A model generated the notes under the pieces. That model was not told the DNA's origin, ran no database searches, and saw nothing but the letters and a program-made list of their open reading frames with translations. A stretch of 64,000 nt of DNA from Paramacrobiotus metropolitanus (taxonomy: Eukaryota > Tardigrada > Eutardigrada > Parachela > Macrobiotidae), in contig NW_026570241.1 of the NCBI RefSeq assembly GCF_019649055.1, positions 1,192,501 through 1,256,500 of the forward strand. The letters run 5' to 3'. Below are positions 1 through 10,234 of this stretch, in pieces. The first letter of the stretch is position 1. Each line of letters begins with the position of its first letter. A program made the position numbers and the translations under genes.

Positions 1-222
1 CAGTACCGCTTTAGGGATCAATATATTAATCACTTTACCGAATTGAGAGCCTTTGTGGCGGGCGGCTACATGAACAACCACGGCTGACTGAAATGCAGTC
101 TATGCATTACCATTCAGTCTATGCAGCCTACGCAGCTTATCAGTGTGCAATCTATGCAGTAAGACCAGCACTGCATCTATGCAGTAAAAGTGATTAATAT
201 ATTGATCCCTAAAGCGGTACTG
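1..222. repeat. MITE with 36-bp perfect terminal inverted repeats
   Basis: The first 36 bases (starting CAGTACCGCTTTAGGGATCA) are the exact reverse complement of bases 187-222. The interior has several copies of the octamer CTATGCAG and no coding capacity. This is the form of a short non-autonomous DNA transposon. The left flank lies outside the window, so the target-site duplication cannot be checked. Confidence 0.85.
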
Positions 223-349
223 ATTAAAATAATGGGCAAAGCGAAGTATACGTGTTGATGCTAAAACCTTAACTGCAAATTTAAGTAATGTGTGAGCCTT
301 AAAGACAACACTGAACGAATTCATGATTTTTCCCATTATAATTTTTCAG

Positions 350-1034
350 ATGGGCCAGTCATCAGTGTGAGCAGAAAAAACGATGTTACCGGAGCCAATC
401 AGCGGACGGTTTTAGGGGATGCACTGTTCCTGATAAGATTCCCTGTTATGACGCCCGAAGAAGTTGCCGGTGGACCAGCCAAGGTTTGGTTTGCGTATTA
501 CATGCTTTTTACAATTTAAAGTGTTTTATCGATTGATGAACTTCAACCAGTATTTCATGGCTTAATTGCGCGTTTGTTATTTATATAATTATGCTGTTTT
601 TTTTTAAATTTTTCCATAGCCAGTAAATTAATTCATCGATCTCATGCTTAGCTGTTGATTAGTAATTATTTGCTTAACTGTTGATTAGTTGTACTCGTAT
701 TATGATACTTAATAGAGGTACTGCAATTTTAAATAAAAATAATTATACGTTTATTTGCTTTGCAGTCGGGTATATTACTGGCGGAAGAAATCAGCCAGCT
801 CTTTCAGTTCTGGTTCGCTAAAGCAGTATTGGCGGAGAAATTTGTCAACCGAATCCGAGCCGGCAACCACACGGCCGTGTGGTTGCCGGCTCGGATTCGG
901 TTGACAAATGGTGCTGAACCTAGAAATGGTCACTTCCGCGGAAGTGACCATTTCTATAGGTTCAGCACGAATAGCGGGTGCACGAATAGCGTGGGATTGT
1001 GGGCATACAGGGCTGGTTTTCCCGATGTCATTAA
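350..1034 (+). CDS. BTBD-type BACK-PHR protein, 3' part, rearranged
   Basis: Two exons are visible, 350-483 (entered in phase 1) and 766-1034, joined in phase 0. The first gives the end of a BACK domain with QRTVLGDALFLIRFPVMTPE, which matches the family pattern seen in BTBD1/2/3/6. The second continues with SGILLAEEISQLFQF and, after the two palindromes at 840-968, enters a PHR-like start (RFST, then WAYRAGFPDVI, the W-Y-G-D-I pattern). Known family members are cullin-3 substrate adaptors with BTB-BACK-PHR order; the BTB part would lie upstream, outside the window. The segment between FWFAK and RFST is about 20 residues longer than I expect from family memory, roughly what the palindromes add. 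The rest of the PHR domain is not downstream on this strand but on the opposite strand at 1079-1345. A working gene is doubtful. Confidence 0.6.
840..968. repeat. Two adjacent long palindromes inside a coding exon
   Basis: Bases 840-909 form a perfect 70-bp palindrome (35-bp arms, no spacer, centre ACGGCCGT). After one base, 911-968 form a second palindrome centred on CCGCGG, with arms of 28 and 30 nt that differ only by an extra AT in the right arm. Both lie within exon 766-1034. The reading frame stays open through both, and the whole block is 129 nt, a multiple of three. Confidence 0.9.
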
Positions 1035-1078
1035 GTAAAGTATAATTTAAGAATAACTCTGTGGCACTGCTTCCAGTT

Positions 1079-1345
1079 TTATCGTATTTCGCAAAAGTTT
1101 TCGTTAATCACAGAACCTACTGCAAGCTGCAGTGAGAGAGCATACTGCTTTTCGGGCAATACCGGAAAGGCGTTGGTCAAGGCGAATTTGGCAGTCGTTG
1201 CGTTCGTGGTGTTGGGAATGGTCCATGTTTGGCGGAAATCTTCCAGTTCTCTTGGCTGATCTCTCTGTTGTCCCTGAATGTTGACCGCTTCGTAGACGTA
1301 GATCTTAAAGGTCGCAGTGCAAACAATTCCGAAAGGAAGTGGGTT
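1079..1345 (-). CDS. PHR-like C-terminal segment on the opposite strand
   Basis: The minus strand has an open frame of about 90 codons ending in TAA at 1079-1081. It contains PLPFGIVCTATFKIYVYEA and, near the end, FPVLPEKQYALSLQLAVG, then a short tail to EIR. The last motif fits the close of a PHR domain (a proline-lysine-x-Y turn before a final strand). It lacks its own start codon and sits directly after, but opposite to, a PHR beginning at 766-1034. The simplest reading is an inverted last exon of that gene. The family call is from short motifs, so it could also be an unrelated beta-rich fragment. Confidence 0.42.
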   Translation of the reverse strand, partial: NPLPFGIVCTATFKIYVYEAVNIQGQQRDQPRELEDFRQTWTIPNTTNATTAKFALTNAFPVLPEKQYALSLQLAVGSVINENFCEIR

Positions 1346-1410
1346 TTAGGCAGAACAGAAAACCTGCGCAGGAAAAATCGTCATCATATTTATTTTGTAG
1401 CGCATGTTTG

Positions 1411-1941
1411 ATATGATGTTCGTGAACAGCTCAGTTTTCAAGTGAATTCGGCTTACATTATAAGGTAAACCTACAATGCATATGACACAGCAGATACTGT
1501 AGTGTATTCACTGTACTGGTACCACTGGGCATAAACGTAATACAAACACGTCCGCGGAAACTGAGGATCACGTCCAGATAAACTGTAGAACAACATCTAC
1601 TATCCCCTTTATGGATTGCTTTTACCGTCATCTCCAGAGAGAGAAAACAAGCAGGTATGCTGTGCGTTTAGAGACTATTCCGTGGAAATAACTGAAGGTG
1701 TGGGCATTTCCGTGTATTATGCGGTGAACCTAGCCTAGTGTAAACGCGCGATTCTGAAACGCATTCTTCTTGACGCTGATGTTTAATCAGATGATAATGC
1801 AGTTACTAGTATAAGAATTCGCTTCTCTTGCTCCCCATGCACGCACTTCTGTCCGACACTTGAAATTGTGTGTCGATGAAGTAAGGTGGTAACTGGTAAC
1901 TACTGTAGCGTTCAAATTAGCAAATCGGCGAATCGCTGGAT
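1411..1941. other. Intergenic, no gene seen
   Basis: AT-rich s​equence between the rearranged BTBD gene and the first GPCR. I see no ORF with recognisable content on either strand. Confidence 0.5.
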
Positions 1942-2898
1942 ATGACTCAAAACGATACCGTGAAGGAGCAGATAAATGCTTCTGTGGTTGACCTATCAAG
2001 CAAAACATCCCTGTGGATCGAACTCTCCTTGTCGACCTTAGTACTGATTACAAATCTTCCATTGTTGGTCCTCTTTATCGCACACAAGCAGCTCCAAAAC
2101 GCTTTTAGCATCTACATTATTTCTCTACTAACCTTTAATCTTCTCAGCTACTGCGTGTTGGGGAATCCGATTGAAATGTACAACTACGCCGTTGCCAGTG
2201 AATGGATCCTTGGACTGGCCGCCTGCATTGTTAACATCTACGCCTATTGGGTGACAACCGGAATGTCCGCTTACTGTCATTTCTTAATTGCTGTTAACCG
2301 CGTCTGGGCGATCATCTCACCGGTATCGTATCGAGAAAGGCACACGAAACAACTTGCGATTGCTCTGTGCCTTGGTGTCTTAATCGGACTTCACATACTC
2401 TGCATTCCGAACATTGTGTATAACCAATTTTATTTTAATTCACTACCGAATCAATGCGAACTGGATGACTCAGATCCGGCGCAAGCGGCTTGGATTTTCG
2501 GTAATTTCTTCGTCGTGTTCGATGTCCCGGTGATTGCAGTGGTTGGCGTGTGTCCATTCATCCTGTATAAAGCGTTCCAGCGCCGTATGGGACAGCGTCA
2601 GATCAGTGATTTTAGCATGAAACGTAACGAACACTCGGGGGAATCGTCGCGAGCACTGTTCACCTTAACAGTTATGACGCTGAGCCTCCTGGCTTGCTGG
2701 GGACCGAACCAGTTTTACTGGACAATTAATTTCTTTTTCCACATGAAGCGTCCATCTTGGCTTTATCTCGGTCAACTGTACACTGTGCAGGCCATTGTGG
2801 ATCCAATCATCTTTGCTTTTTGTCTGCCTAACGTGCGACAGCTTTTGCTGCGGCTTTTGGTATTTAAACGGAAAACTCGTATTCAAACATCGAGTTAG
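1942..2898 (+). CDS. Orphan rhodopsin-like GPCR, single exon
   Basis: An intact 318-codon ORF encodes a seven-pass receptor. After a short N-terminus with glycosylation sites (NDT, NAS), TM1 lies near residues 24-46, TM2 near 57-77 and TM3 near 100-125. TM3 ends in NRVW where class A receptors usually have DRY. TM4 is near 138-160, TM5 near 184-208, TM6 near 233-258 with ACWGPNQ (a variant of CWxP), and TM7 near 273-293 with DPIIF in place of NPxxY. The C-tail is short and basic. The variant DRY and NPxxY motifs and the lack of introns are typical of lineage-expanded invertebrate orphan receptors. Ligand and G-protein partner are unknown. Its decayed relative lies 1.3 kb downstream, and a more distant relative is at 51.8-52.7 kb. 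Confidence 0.88.
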   Translation: MTQNDTVKEQINASVVDLSSKTSLWIELSLSTLVLITNLPLLVLFIAHKQLQNAFSIYIISLLTFNLLSYCVLGNPIEMYNYAVASEWILGLAACIVNIYAYWVTTGMSAYCHFLIAVNRVWAIISPVSYRERHTKQLAIALCLGVLIGLHILCIPNIVYNQFYFNSLPNQCELDDSDPAQAAWIFGNFFVVFDVPVIAVVGVCPFILYKAFQRRMGQRQISDFSMKRNEHSGESSRALFTLTVMTLSLLACWGPNQFYWTINFFFHMKRPSWLYLGQLYTVQAIVDPIIFAFCLPNVRQLLLRLLVFKRKTRIQTSS

Positions 2899-4165
2899 CG
2901 ATTTACCATTGGCATAAAATATAATCTGAACGTGAAGCGACTAGTAGCCTCAAGCTGCACGCTACTATTTTCTACTCCGCAGTATTGGACGAGATCCTGA
3001 AATTCTTAGAAAGAAAGAAAACTTGCTCGCCATGCACGAAAAGCATGCAAAAGATTCTTTTATGAATGAAACATTCTTTCAACTGTATCAGTTTTAAAAT
3101 GATGTCATATGCTCTCGGAAATGCGGAACAATTCTTGCATGTTCTCAAGCTAATCTTTTTCAGTGAGACGGTTTCCTGGACAAACAGGCAATTACTGACG
3201 GAATTATTTGCACCGCGTTATACCAGTACCGGTACAATACCTACGTTTTACATACAGAGTACAATTCGTAGTTATAAGAGCGTATACAGAGTATATCCCG
3301 TAGCTTCCGCCAAACGGTCATTACCGTAACAGACACTGTTCTTTGAAAGCGCTCTCCAATAAGCAAACATTTGGCTTGATTTCTATTCTATTAATTTTAT
3401 GAACCGCTTCAAAAACCCTATATGCCCTGCTAAAATTACGGGTGTCAAATTGCGTCCCGTTGGGTGACTGTGCGTTTACACGCTGCACCTATCCTTTTAC
3501 AACGCGATGGCAATCAAGCAGCATCCTGCTTTGTACTTCGTTATTATAAACTTAAAATCAAAAACGCAAACCGATTTACAACACGAGTTCAGGTACAATG
3601 TGTTCTGTTAGCGATTGGTTTAACTTGGTTGGCTTGGAACCGGCGATAACGGCAAGTCTGATACTACAGAGTACAGATACCTCAAGTTTCCCTAATCTGT
3701 CCTAAATTAATAACTTTCCTGTCAACTGCCTACAGACTGTTGTGAGTGAGCCCATATTCGGTTAAGGGTTAGTACAGCGTAGAGGTTGATAGTGATGCCT
3801 TCCAGCGTCCGTCCCGTGTACATGTCCTAGGCACACGGAATGACGTCATTGCAAACTGCTGACCACCAGAAACAGTGATTGCTGACAAGTTAGTAGTAGT
3901 AGTAGACAGAACACGCCGTTTAGGACAAAACTTAGTAGACAGAACACGCCGTTTACGAACTTAGGCTTAGAAGTCCACAAAAAAAAAGGTTTATGATATC
4001 GTGGCGCGAACACAATAACCAGCAAAGCGTTCATGAGGAATCTCAATCCGTTAACGATCGCGGCAAAAGTGTCTTTCCAGTCAAACTCTTCCATGGAAGG
4101 GTGTAAGGGGATGTATTATTGGAAAGGTTTCCAGACAGCATAGTGAAAGGTTCTCTATAGAACTA
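2899..4165. other. Intergenic, one short direct repeat
   Basis: No gene is recognised. Around 3896-3953 the 23-mer beginning TAGTAGACAGAACACGCCGT occurs twice, about 37 bp apart. Short hydrophobic ORFs on both strands here lack family motifs. Confidence 0.45.
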
Positions 4166-4712
4166 ATGGTCTATCCAGTTTCTTATCACCAGCATTCCGC
4201 ATCCCGGGGATTAACGGGTTTAGTTTTAGCGGTTGTTATCCTTGTACATCTGATATGTATTCCTGGAGTAATCCTACAAGCAAGTTACGGTACCACGGCT
4301 TGTCAGATCCGCGGTCACACGGACGTTCAGTTATAAAAGATTACTATCGTGACGATTTTCGACCTGCCTTTGGTGTTCTTACTGGTGGCTTTACCCTATC
4401 GTCGGAAATATTTAGCCTATTTAGCCTGTTTAGCAGGAAAAAGCGCTATCAAGGGATTGTGGCTATTAGTGCGCTGATTGCATCATTGCTGATTTGTTAA
4501 CACCACAGAATTTTTTAGCTATGGCACGGATGTTAAACGTTATCGAGCGAAGTCGGACGTTTAAAGTTTACTTTCAAGTGGGTGCGGTCAGCGACGTTTT
4601 CTACCTTCTGCTGATGATTTTTGATCCTGTGATCGTGCTCGTAACTATGTCGGAAAGCAAGATGATGACTGCAAAAAAACATTGGAACCAAAAAAGCGTT
4701 ATATCCACTTAA
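4166..4712 (+). pseudogene. Decayed orphan GPCR, TM3 end to TM7
   Basis: Pieces in three frames line up in order with the intact GPCR at 1942-2898. Frame one gives YPVSYHQHS followed by a TM4 like the intact gene's (LVHLICIP against LHILCIP) and the second loop with a cysteine. After a TAA stop the same frame continues as TM5 (TIFDLPLVFLLVALP). A second frame supplies TM6 (IVAISALIASLLIC). A third supplies LTPQNF, matching WGPNQF, and a TM7 with FDPVIVLV, like DPIIF. At least one stop and two frameshifts break it, and nothing equivalent to TM1-TM3 is visible upstream. It is best read as a 5'-truncated pseudogene from local duplication. Confidence 0.7.
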
Positions 4713-4806
4713 TTTAGGTCTTTGCGTTCGCCCTAAAGCTTATCTGCAGTGTAAAACTAGGTACACTACCACAGCGCTAGATTTTGATGTCTTGGCATGG
4801 TGGTTG

Positions 4807-4840
4807 ATATAAATCAAGGCTGTGTGCAACGATCCTCAGT
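4807..4840 (+). promoter_or_regulatory. TATA plus TCAGT core-promoter pair
   Basis: GATATAAAT near 4806-4814 is followed about 30 bp later by TCAGTT at 4836-4841, the spacing and initiator form used by arthropod-type core promoters. No gene is recognised downstream before the MITE at 4946, so its use is unproven. Confidence 0.3.
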
Positions 4841-4945
4841 TCTCACTAATTTAAGCAGCATTAATTAACACATGCTAAGAGCATAACCTGCACTTTGTCT
4901 AAATAAACATTACTGTGTAGATTGGATCAATTCCGACAATACGTA

Positions 4946-5212
4946 CAAGCCCGTTTTCAAACCCGTAGACCGCTGTAAGCGGGATATTTGAAAAACGTGG
5001 GCTTGAGCCATTCAAGGTGCTTCGGCACGTCACGGCGTATTGGTCATTAACGCCACTGCGGTGTGAGGGGTGTGTGAGAGAGACAAGTATGAGATAGACT
5101 GACTGCTCTACGCCAATGCATCCAGTGTCGAGTAGATAAAATCTAGCCTTTAACTGTGCGCTTATTCACTGCGTCGCGCTTACAGCGGTCTACAGGCTTG
5201 AAAACGGGCTTG
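4946..5212. repeat. 267-bp MITE with TA target duplication
   Basis: The left end CAAGCCCGTTTTCAAACC... and right end ...CTTGAAAACGGGCTTG are inverted repeats over about 37 bp, with few mismatches (GTAGACCGCTGTAAGCG is shared). Both ends are flanked by TA (4944-4945 and 5213-5214). TA flanks and these termini suggest mobilisation by a Tc1/mariner-type transposase. There is no internal ORF. Confidence 0.88.
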
Positions 5213-5214
5213 TA

Positions 5215-6569
5215 CTTACAGCATACTGTACTGAACGAACCGCTAGCTGTGCTGTTTACCGTACTTGATCCTATGATACAATCATATTAGGAACAAAGAT
5301 AAAAATAGTTATACAGTATCATTCGCAGCTTTAGCCGATTAATCCAAACTATCCTTCTCGGACATCTCCAAATTTCGACTGATGTTTCCTAAATATTTCA
5401 GTACTTTATACAAAACGATAAAGCTATTATAATTTAGTAATATGCAACTTGGCAGCCGCAAATGCCACTGGGCGAAAAACTTTGCAACGAATAAAAACAG
5501 CATTCGGAATCTACGTACTTCCGGTCTTGTCAGTTTTTAGTATGTGCTAGTCAAAGCATTCACTGAATGTATTCGGCTTCAACTTTACATCCCTTTAAAG
5601 GCACTATGGCACTTTCTGAAATTGTTCGGTACGTCAACTTGATGGGTCATAAAGGTCAGTTTCTTCGAACTTTCAATAAACGCATGCACAAAAAAATTGC
5701 GAACTTTTGCGGACTCTGGGTTACAGCGGTAAAAGCTACACTCTGTACGTCCCATGCTAGTCACATTAGCGTGTCAGCTATAACTTACTAGCTGATATGC
5801 AGACAAAACGTTTTTAGTTTTCGATTTCTTTACTTTCGTAATTTTTTTTCGTGTAACCCACCAATAGCGATCATTCACTGCGCACAATCCATCATACTTT
5901 TCCTCTATGTCCTTCATTCCACTCTCCATCCCTTCAAGTTCACTGACCCTTGCAATGCCACCTTGACCGGCACCGCTGCCTGCTCGCGTGACCAAACAAC
6001 AAGGAGAAACCAGGCGAAAATAAGCCCGGAAATTCAGAATCCGACAAAGTGTTCGAGGGAAATATTGTACAATACATGCTGCAATTACAGTATTTAGCAA
6101 AAAACAGGGTAGTAAAGTTTAGTGGTTTATAGACTACCGCAATTTAAAGGCATAACTGGAGCCCGGAGGCACTCGCAAAAAAGAAACAACTTGAAACATG
6201 ATGATTTTCCCATCAAATAAATCAAGTTCGTATATGGCAGCAGTTGCCTGCTAGGTGCGTTTTCACTTTTCACCACCATTATACGAGTACACAGCCAAGC
6301 CTATGCGTTTCTCTTTGCTACTTTTACAATAACACTCTTCTTTTATTATTCACAAATATTGTATAACAGGGAGAATGAACTTCGTATTATGGTTAAATTA
6401 TAATAAACCATTCAAGACGTTGCTGGGCCGAAGGGCAAAAATGCTGGGCCGACGTTGCTGGGCATAAATTTTTGTACAAATAAATAGAAAAAAAGCAGAC
6501 ATAAAGAAGGGATTTAATGTCACCGGACAGCGGGTGCATAAAAACGTCATTTGTGCATATTATTACATG
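5215..6569. other. Intergenic, no gene recognised
   Basis: A minus-strand open frame of about 108 codons at 5774-6100 contains an acidic stretch and NDRYWWVT but no family signature or splice context, so I do not call it a gene. Near 6424-6470 the phrase TGCTGGGC recurs three times. Confidence 0.4.
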
Positions 6570-7863
6570 TCAGACACTGTGCATGTGTTGATTAACAGCC
6601 AAATATTCCTGTCCATCGGAATCGCGTGCCCGCAGAGCCTTTAGCCGTCTCCAGCTGATTTTGCACACGATGGCCTGTGCCAAGGAGACAATACAGGCGA
6701 CGATGTCCAGTGACAGGATGGCGATATCTTTGGCTAAATACCACGAGTGGTCAGCACCGTAATGGGTGTCCCGGCGAATTGTGGTGGCCGCCGCGAGGAC
6801 AATGAAGTATAGTGCCACGCCGGTCAGGATGAGACTGAGGATAAACGCCGACAAGAGAGTGTATAAGCGGCGGGATAAATTTTTCCCGGTGTGGAAACGC
6901 CGTCCGGCGATGATCCCACAAATTCCACAGGTGATGAGTAAAACGCCGGTGATGAGGGAAATGAGTTTGTGAATGTGCCAGTGGCGAAATGTGGTCACGA
7001 ATTTTATTAGAGCTGTGAACAATAATTCAGGAAATAAGTAATATTAAGTAAGTATGTAAGTATGTAAGTAAGTATGTAAGTACTGTATGTAATATTAAGT
7101 ATGTAAGTAAGTAAGTAATATTAGTAAGTATTGTAATATTTTAGAAATAATATTTGGCAAAATATATATAATACATACTACCTAGTTTAGTTTTTAATAC
7201 TAGCTTTTAATGCTAACTTGCTTTTTTGTACTAACTTTTAATGATTTTAATGGGCAAGTCTAATCAGGGTAAAAATGAATCATCCTTACATAATTTAGCT
7301 ATCTACAGTACACAGAAACGTTCTGCTAAATAAAACTTTTACTGCTAGTAATGGTGGTATTTTATTAAAATAATATGGACGGCGTTTTTGGGTTACGCTT
7401 ACTGTTTTAACATTTTTTTCATCGCTTTCACATTATAAATGAATGAAACAATGAGTCATGTACATAAATGCATGAAATAAAATTATCTGACACTGGCAGT
7501 GCTAAAAACAAAAATAATTTTCTTTTTTCAGCTATTTGATTTTAATTTAATTGCACGTATTTTCAGCTGAATTAGATGTGTGTATAAAATCTGACGGATA
7601 AAATCTTCGCCAAATATAAAGTTATTCCAGGCAAAAATATTAAAAAACCCAAACGCATATCACGTAATTACAACACAAAGAAAATCGGTACCACTCTCTG
7701 ACAAGCGTAATTAGGGTTTGCTGGAGATGGGCATTAGCGATGTACCTGTTGTATAATAGGCAGAAAATATCAATCCGATGACCAGTTGCACGATGCCTTG
7801 TCCACACACCAGCCGGTAATTATACGGTTCCATGGGAAGTTTGTCACTAGGGAACTCCAGCAT
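6570..7863 (-). CDS. Four-pass membrane protein, copy 1 of a tandem pair
   Basis: Two exons, 7863-7746 and 7012-6570, join in phase 1 (ACAACAG|GTACATC to TTGTTCACAG|CT) and give 186 residues. An in-frame TGA lies just upstream of the ATG at 7863; a second ATG at 7833 is possible. TM1 is in exon 1 (GQGIVQLVIGLIFSAYYT, residues about 20-38). TM2 (LISLITGVLLITCGICGII), TM3 (LLSAFILSLILTGVALYFIV) and TM4 (IAILSLDIVACIVSLAQAIV) are in exon 2. Both ends face the same side. The layout resembles MS4A or other small tetraspan families, but I recognise no signature. Its neighbour at 9096-10234 has the same exon structure, donor sequence and phase, so the two are paralogues. Function is unknown. A TAAG/TATG microsatellite lies in the intron. 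Confidence 0.8.
7030..7135. repeat. TAAG/TATG microsatellite in an intron
   Basis: Imperfect tandem TAAG and TATG tetramers with interspersed TAATATTAAG lie within the intron of the copy 1 four-pass gene, close to its acceptor. Confidence 0.85.
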
Positions 7864-8356
7864 AATTACGATGAGAAACTGTCATCGAGAGTTGATCGCA
7901 CGTGTGATAGAGAAATTGATTTCCATTGTGGAAACTTCTGTTATACCCGCAGCAGGCCTAACAATGTTTTTGCAAGCAGAAGCTCTATTACTCTTTTCAC
8001 CCTTCACGCCACAGGCTTTTCTTTCGCGTATACACTGTGCGGCGTATATTACCGATATACACAACTGGTCGGACTAGTTTTTGTACACTTCAGCAATAAA
8101 CTATCCATGGCCACGAGTGTGTTAGGTGCAAATTGCTGATATTACCGATACGTCTAATGATATGCGGTATCCGGTCTATGATCTTGTTCAACAACAACCG
8201 GCACCCGCCGCAGCAGTGCGCCGAAACAGTAATGAAGTATGTATAATTTTCATTACCGTATCAGATCCGTGTCTATCAATTGGGCCGATCAAAATTACCA
8301 TTTACCAAGGGGACAGGTACCTACAATGTACAGTAATTACCATTTATACCGAACCA

Positions 8357-9085
8357 CAACGAGCGTTATTATAATCAGAACACCTTATTTTTCCCATAAG
8401 AAGCACACCCAAAGTTCAAGGAAAACCACCCATATGAATATACAAAATTTAAACAGTAAAAATAAAAATTCCAGATTAATTTCCTTAACCAGGACGCGAG
8501 ATGAAATGCGCAGTATTTTCAACGGGTTGTTTATGTTTTAGTTTTTCATGTAGACGTTAAAAAGACGGGTTAAAAACTGAGAAACAATAGAAACGTAAAT
8601 TTCACTTGTTGAGTTTAATCAACGCACCGGGTGAGCCACCACGGTACGGCAAGAAAAAGGACACTCCAGGGCGACACTGTTACTAGCGAACCAACGAGCG
8701 TTATTATAACTGGATTATATTGGATCGTTATTCCAATCAGAACGCTTTATTTTTCCAATAAGAAAAACACACCCAAAGTTCACAGAAAACCACCATATAA
8801 TCGCACAAAATTTAAGACAGCAAAACTAAAAGCAATAGATTGATTTCTGTAAGCAGGACATCAAAATCAAAATGCACAGTATTTTTACACATTCATTGGC
8901 TGGCAAGTAACTGATTATGTTTTTAATTTGGTTTATGTATAAGACATTATAAAAAGCAGATCAAAATTGAGAAAAATTAAAGAAACGTAAGTTGCACTTT
9001 TTGAGTTTAATTATTATCATAGGTCAGGACGCGGGTGAACCACCGCGGTCAGACGATTAGGAAAAGGTCACTTCAGGATAACAGC
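8357..9085. repeat. Diverged tandem duplication, about 340-370 bp units
   Basis: The first unit starts at AACGAGCGTTATTATAA (about 8358) and the second at the same phrase near 8693. They share in order CACACCCAAAGTTCA, AAAACCACC, CAGTATTTT, AGAAACGTAA, TTGAGTTTAAT and a closing motif GGTGARCCACCRCGGT. The units have diverged by substitutions and indels and have no shared ORF. They lie between the two four-pass genes, in a stretch where I see no convincing gene; a lone 25-codon frame at 8162-8236 ending in a good donor is the only exon-like piece. Confidence 0.8.
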
Positions 9086-9095
9086 GTTGAAAAGG

Positions 9096-10234
9096 TCACG
9101 CTGAGACGGCCGGTGTCTCGGCGCTCCTGACCAGAATGACCGCGCCGACATTGCGCAGATTCATGCCGATGATGGTCAGCTGTAACCCGGTGATGAGCAA
9201 CGCGATGACGTGCAGCGCCAGCAGGACACACCCCTGCACCAGCACCTTGACGTACAGTTCATGCTGGCAGGACATGATGACGATGTAAATGTTCAGCGCC
9301 AGGAAGAAGACGTGCCCGGCCGCGGCCAGCGCGTTGATCACCGCCGAACGCGTGAGGGTGGTGCGGCGCGAGGGAGCAGTCTCGCCGTTGCGGCAGGGGC
9401 GGGCCAACAGGATCCCGAAGGTGCCGCAGATGATGAAGAAGACGTCGAACACCACACCGAAGGCGATGTCGTACGTGATCAGCTTCTCGTCGCGGCGCAC
9501 TTTGAAGAAACCTAGAGCACCTTCACATTGAGGTAAACACGTTAATTAAGACAGAAATCAAATTGCTGTAAATCAGTTACAGTATATTCCAAAACAGACG
9601 TTCGTCATACGCTACTTGCATAACTGAAAATCACTGGGTATCCAAATGAGTCAGTGAGGAAAATTTCATGTTTATTCACGCGACGTTGTAATTAATCCGT
9701 ACACGATAGCTATGCATTGTACATAAATGCTGTTTTTATACGAAGATCGAACTCATCGTCAATTAAACAAGTAGATTAGACTTAAATCATTTACTTCCGA
9801 GAAACAGTTTTACAGCAAAAAAATATTGTTGTAAAGTCGAAATGTCGTTCATCAAAAAACGTCTTGAATAGGCTATCTGTTTCAATGTAAATTCCAGCAG
9901 TATATACGAGTATGTACTGAATTCTGTAATCTATCATATTAATAGTACTTCAAGTAGTAATAATAGTAGTAACAACAACTGTTTACTTATGCCATCTGGC
10001 ATGCGCATGCGCATCTGATAAGTAGTTGCTCCAGAAAATGCAGCCGTACTTTATTCGGTTAGTTCTTTCAAAAACGGCTCGGTTTACGTACGCAGCAGTT
10101 TCTGTACCTGTTAGGTCTATCGCAAGAAGTGCCGTCCCCATCGTAATCTGGAGGATGCCCAGGATGAAGGCATAGTTGGCGAATAGGATCCTGCTATCCA
10201 GCCGGTTAACGTACTGTTTTGTGGATGATGTCAT
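9096..10234 (-). CDS. Four-pass membrane protein, copy 2 of a tandem pair
   Basis: Two exons, 10234-10108 and 9511-9096, join in phase 1 (CTAACAG|GTACAGA to GTGCTCTAG|GT), giving 180 residues. TM1 (NYAFILGILQITMGTALLAI) ends exon 1. Exon 2 carries TM2 (IAFGVVFDVFFIICGTFGIL), a basic loop, TM3 (AAGHVFFLALNIYIVIM) and TM4 (GCVLLALHVIALLITGLQLT). Length, topology, intron site, intron phase and even the donor core ACAG|GTACA match the gene at 6570-7863, so this is its tandem paralogue, although sequence identity is low. Exon 2 is clearly GC-richer than its surroundings. The start is the first ATG in frame after the upstream region loses coding character. Family and function are unknown. Confidence 0.8.
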
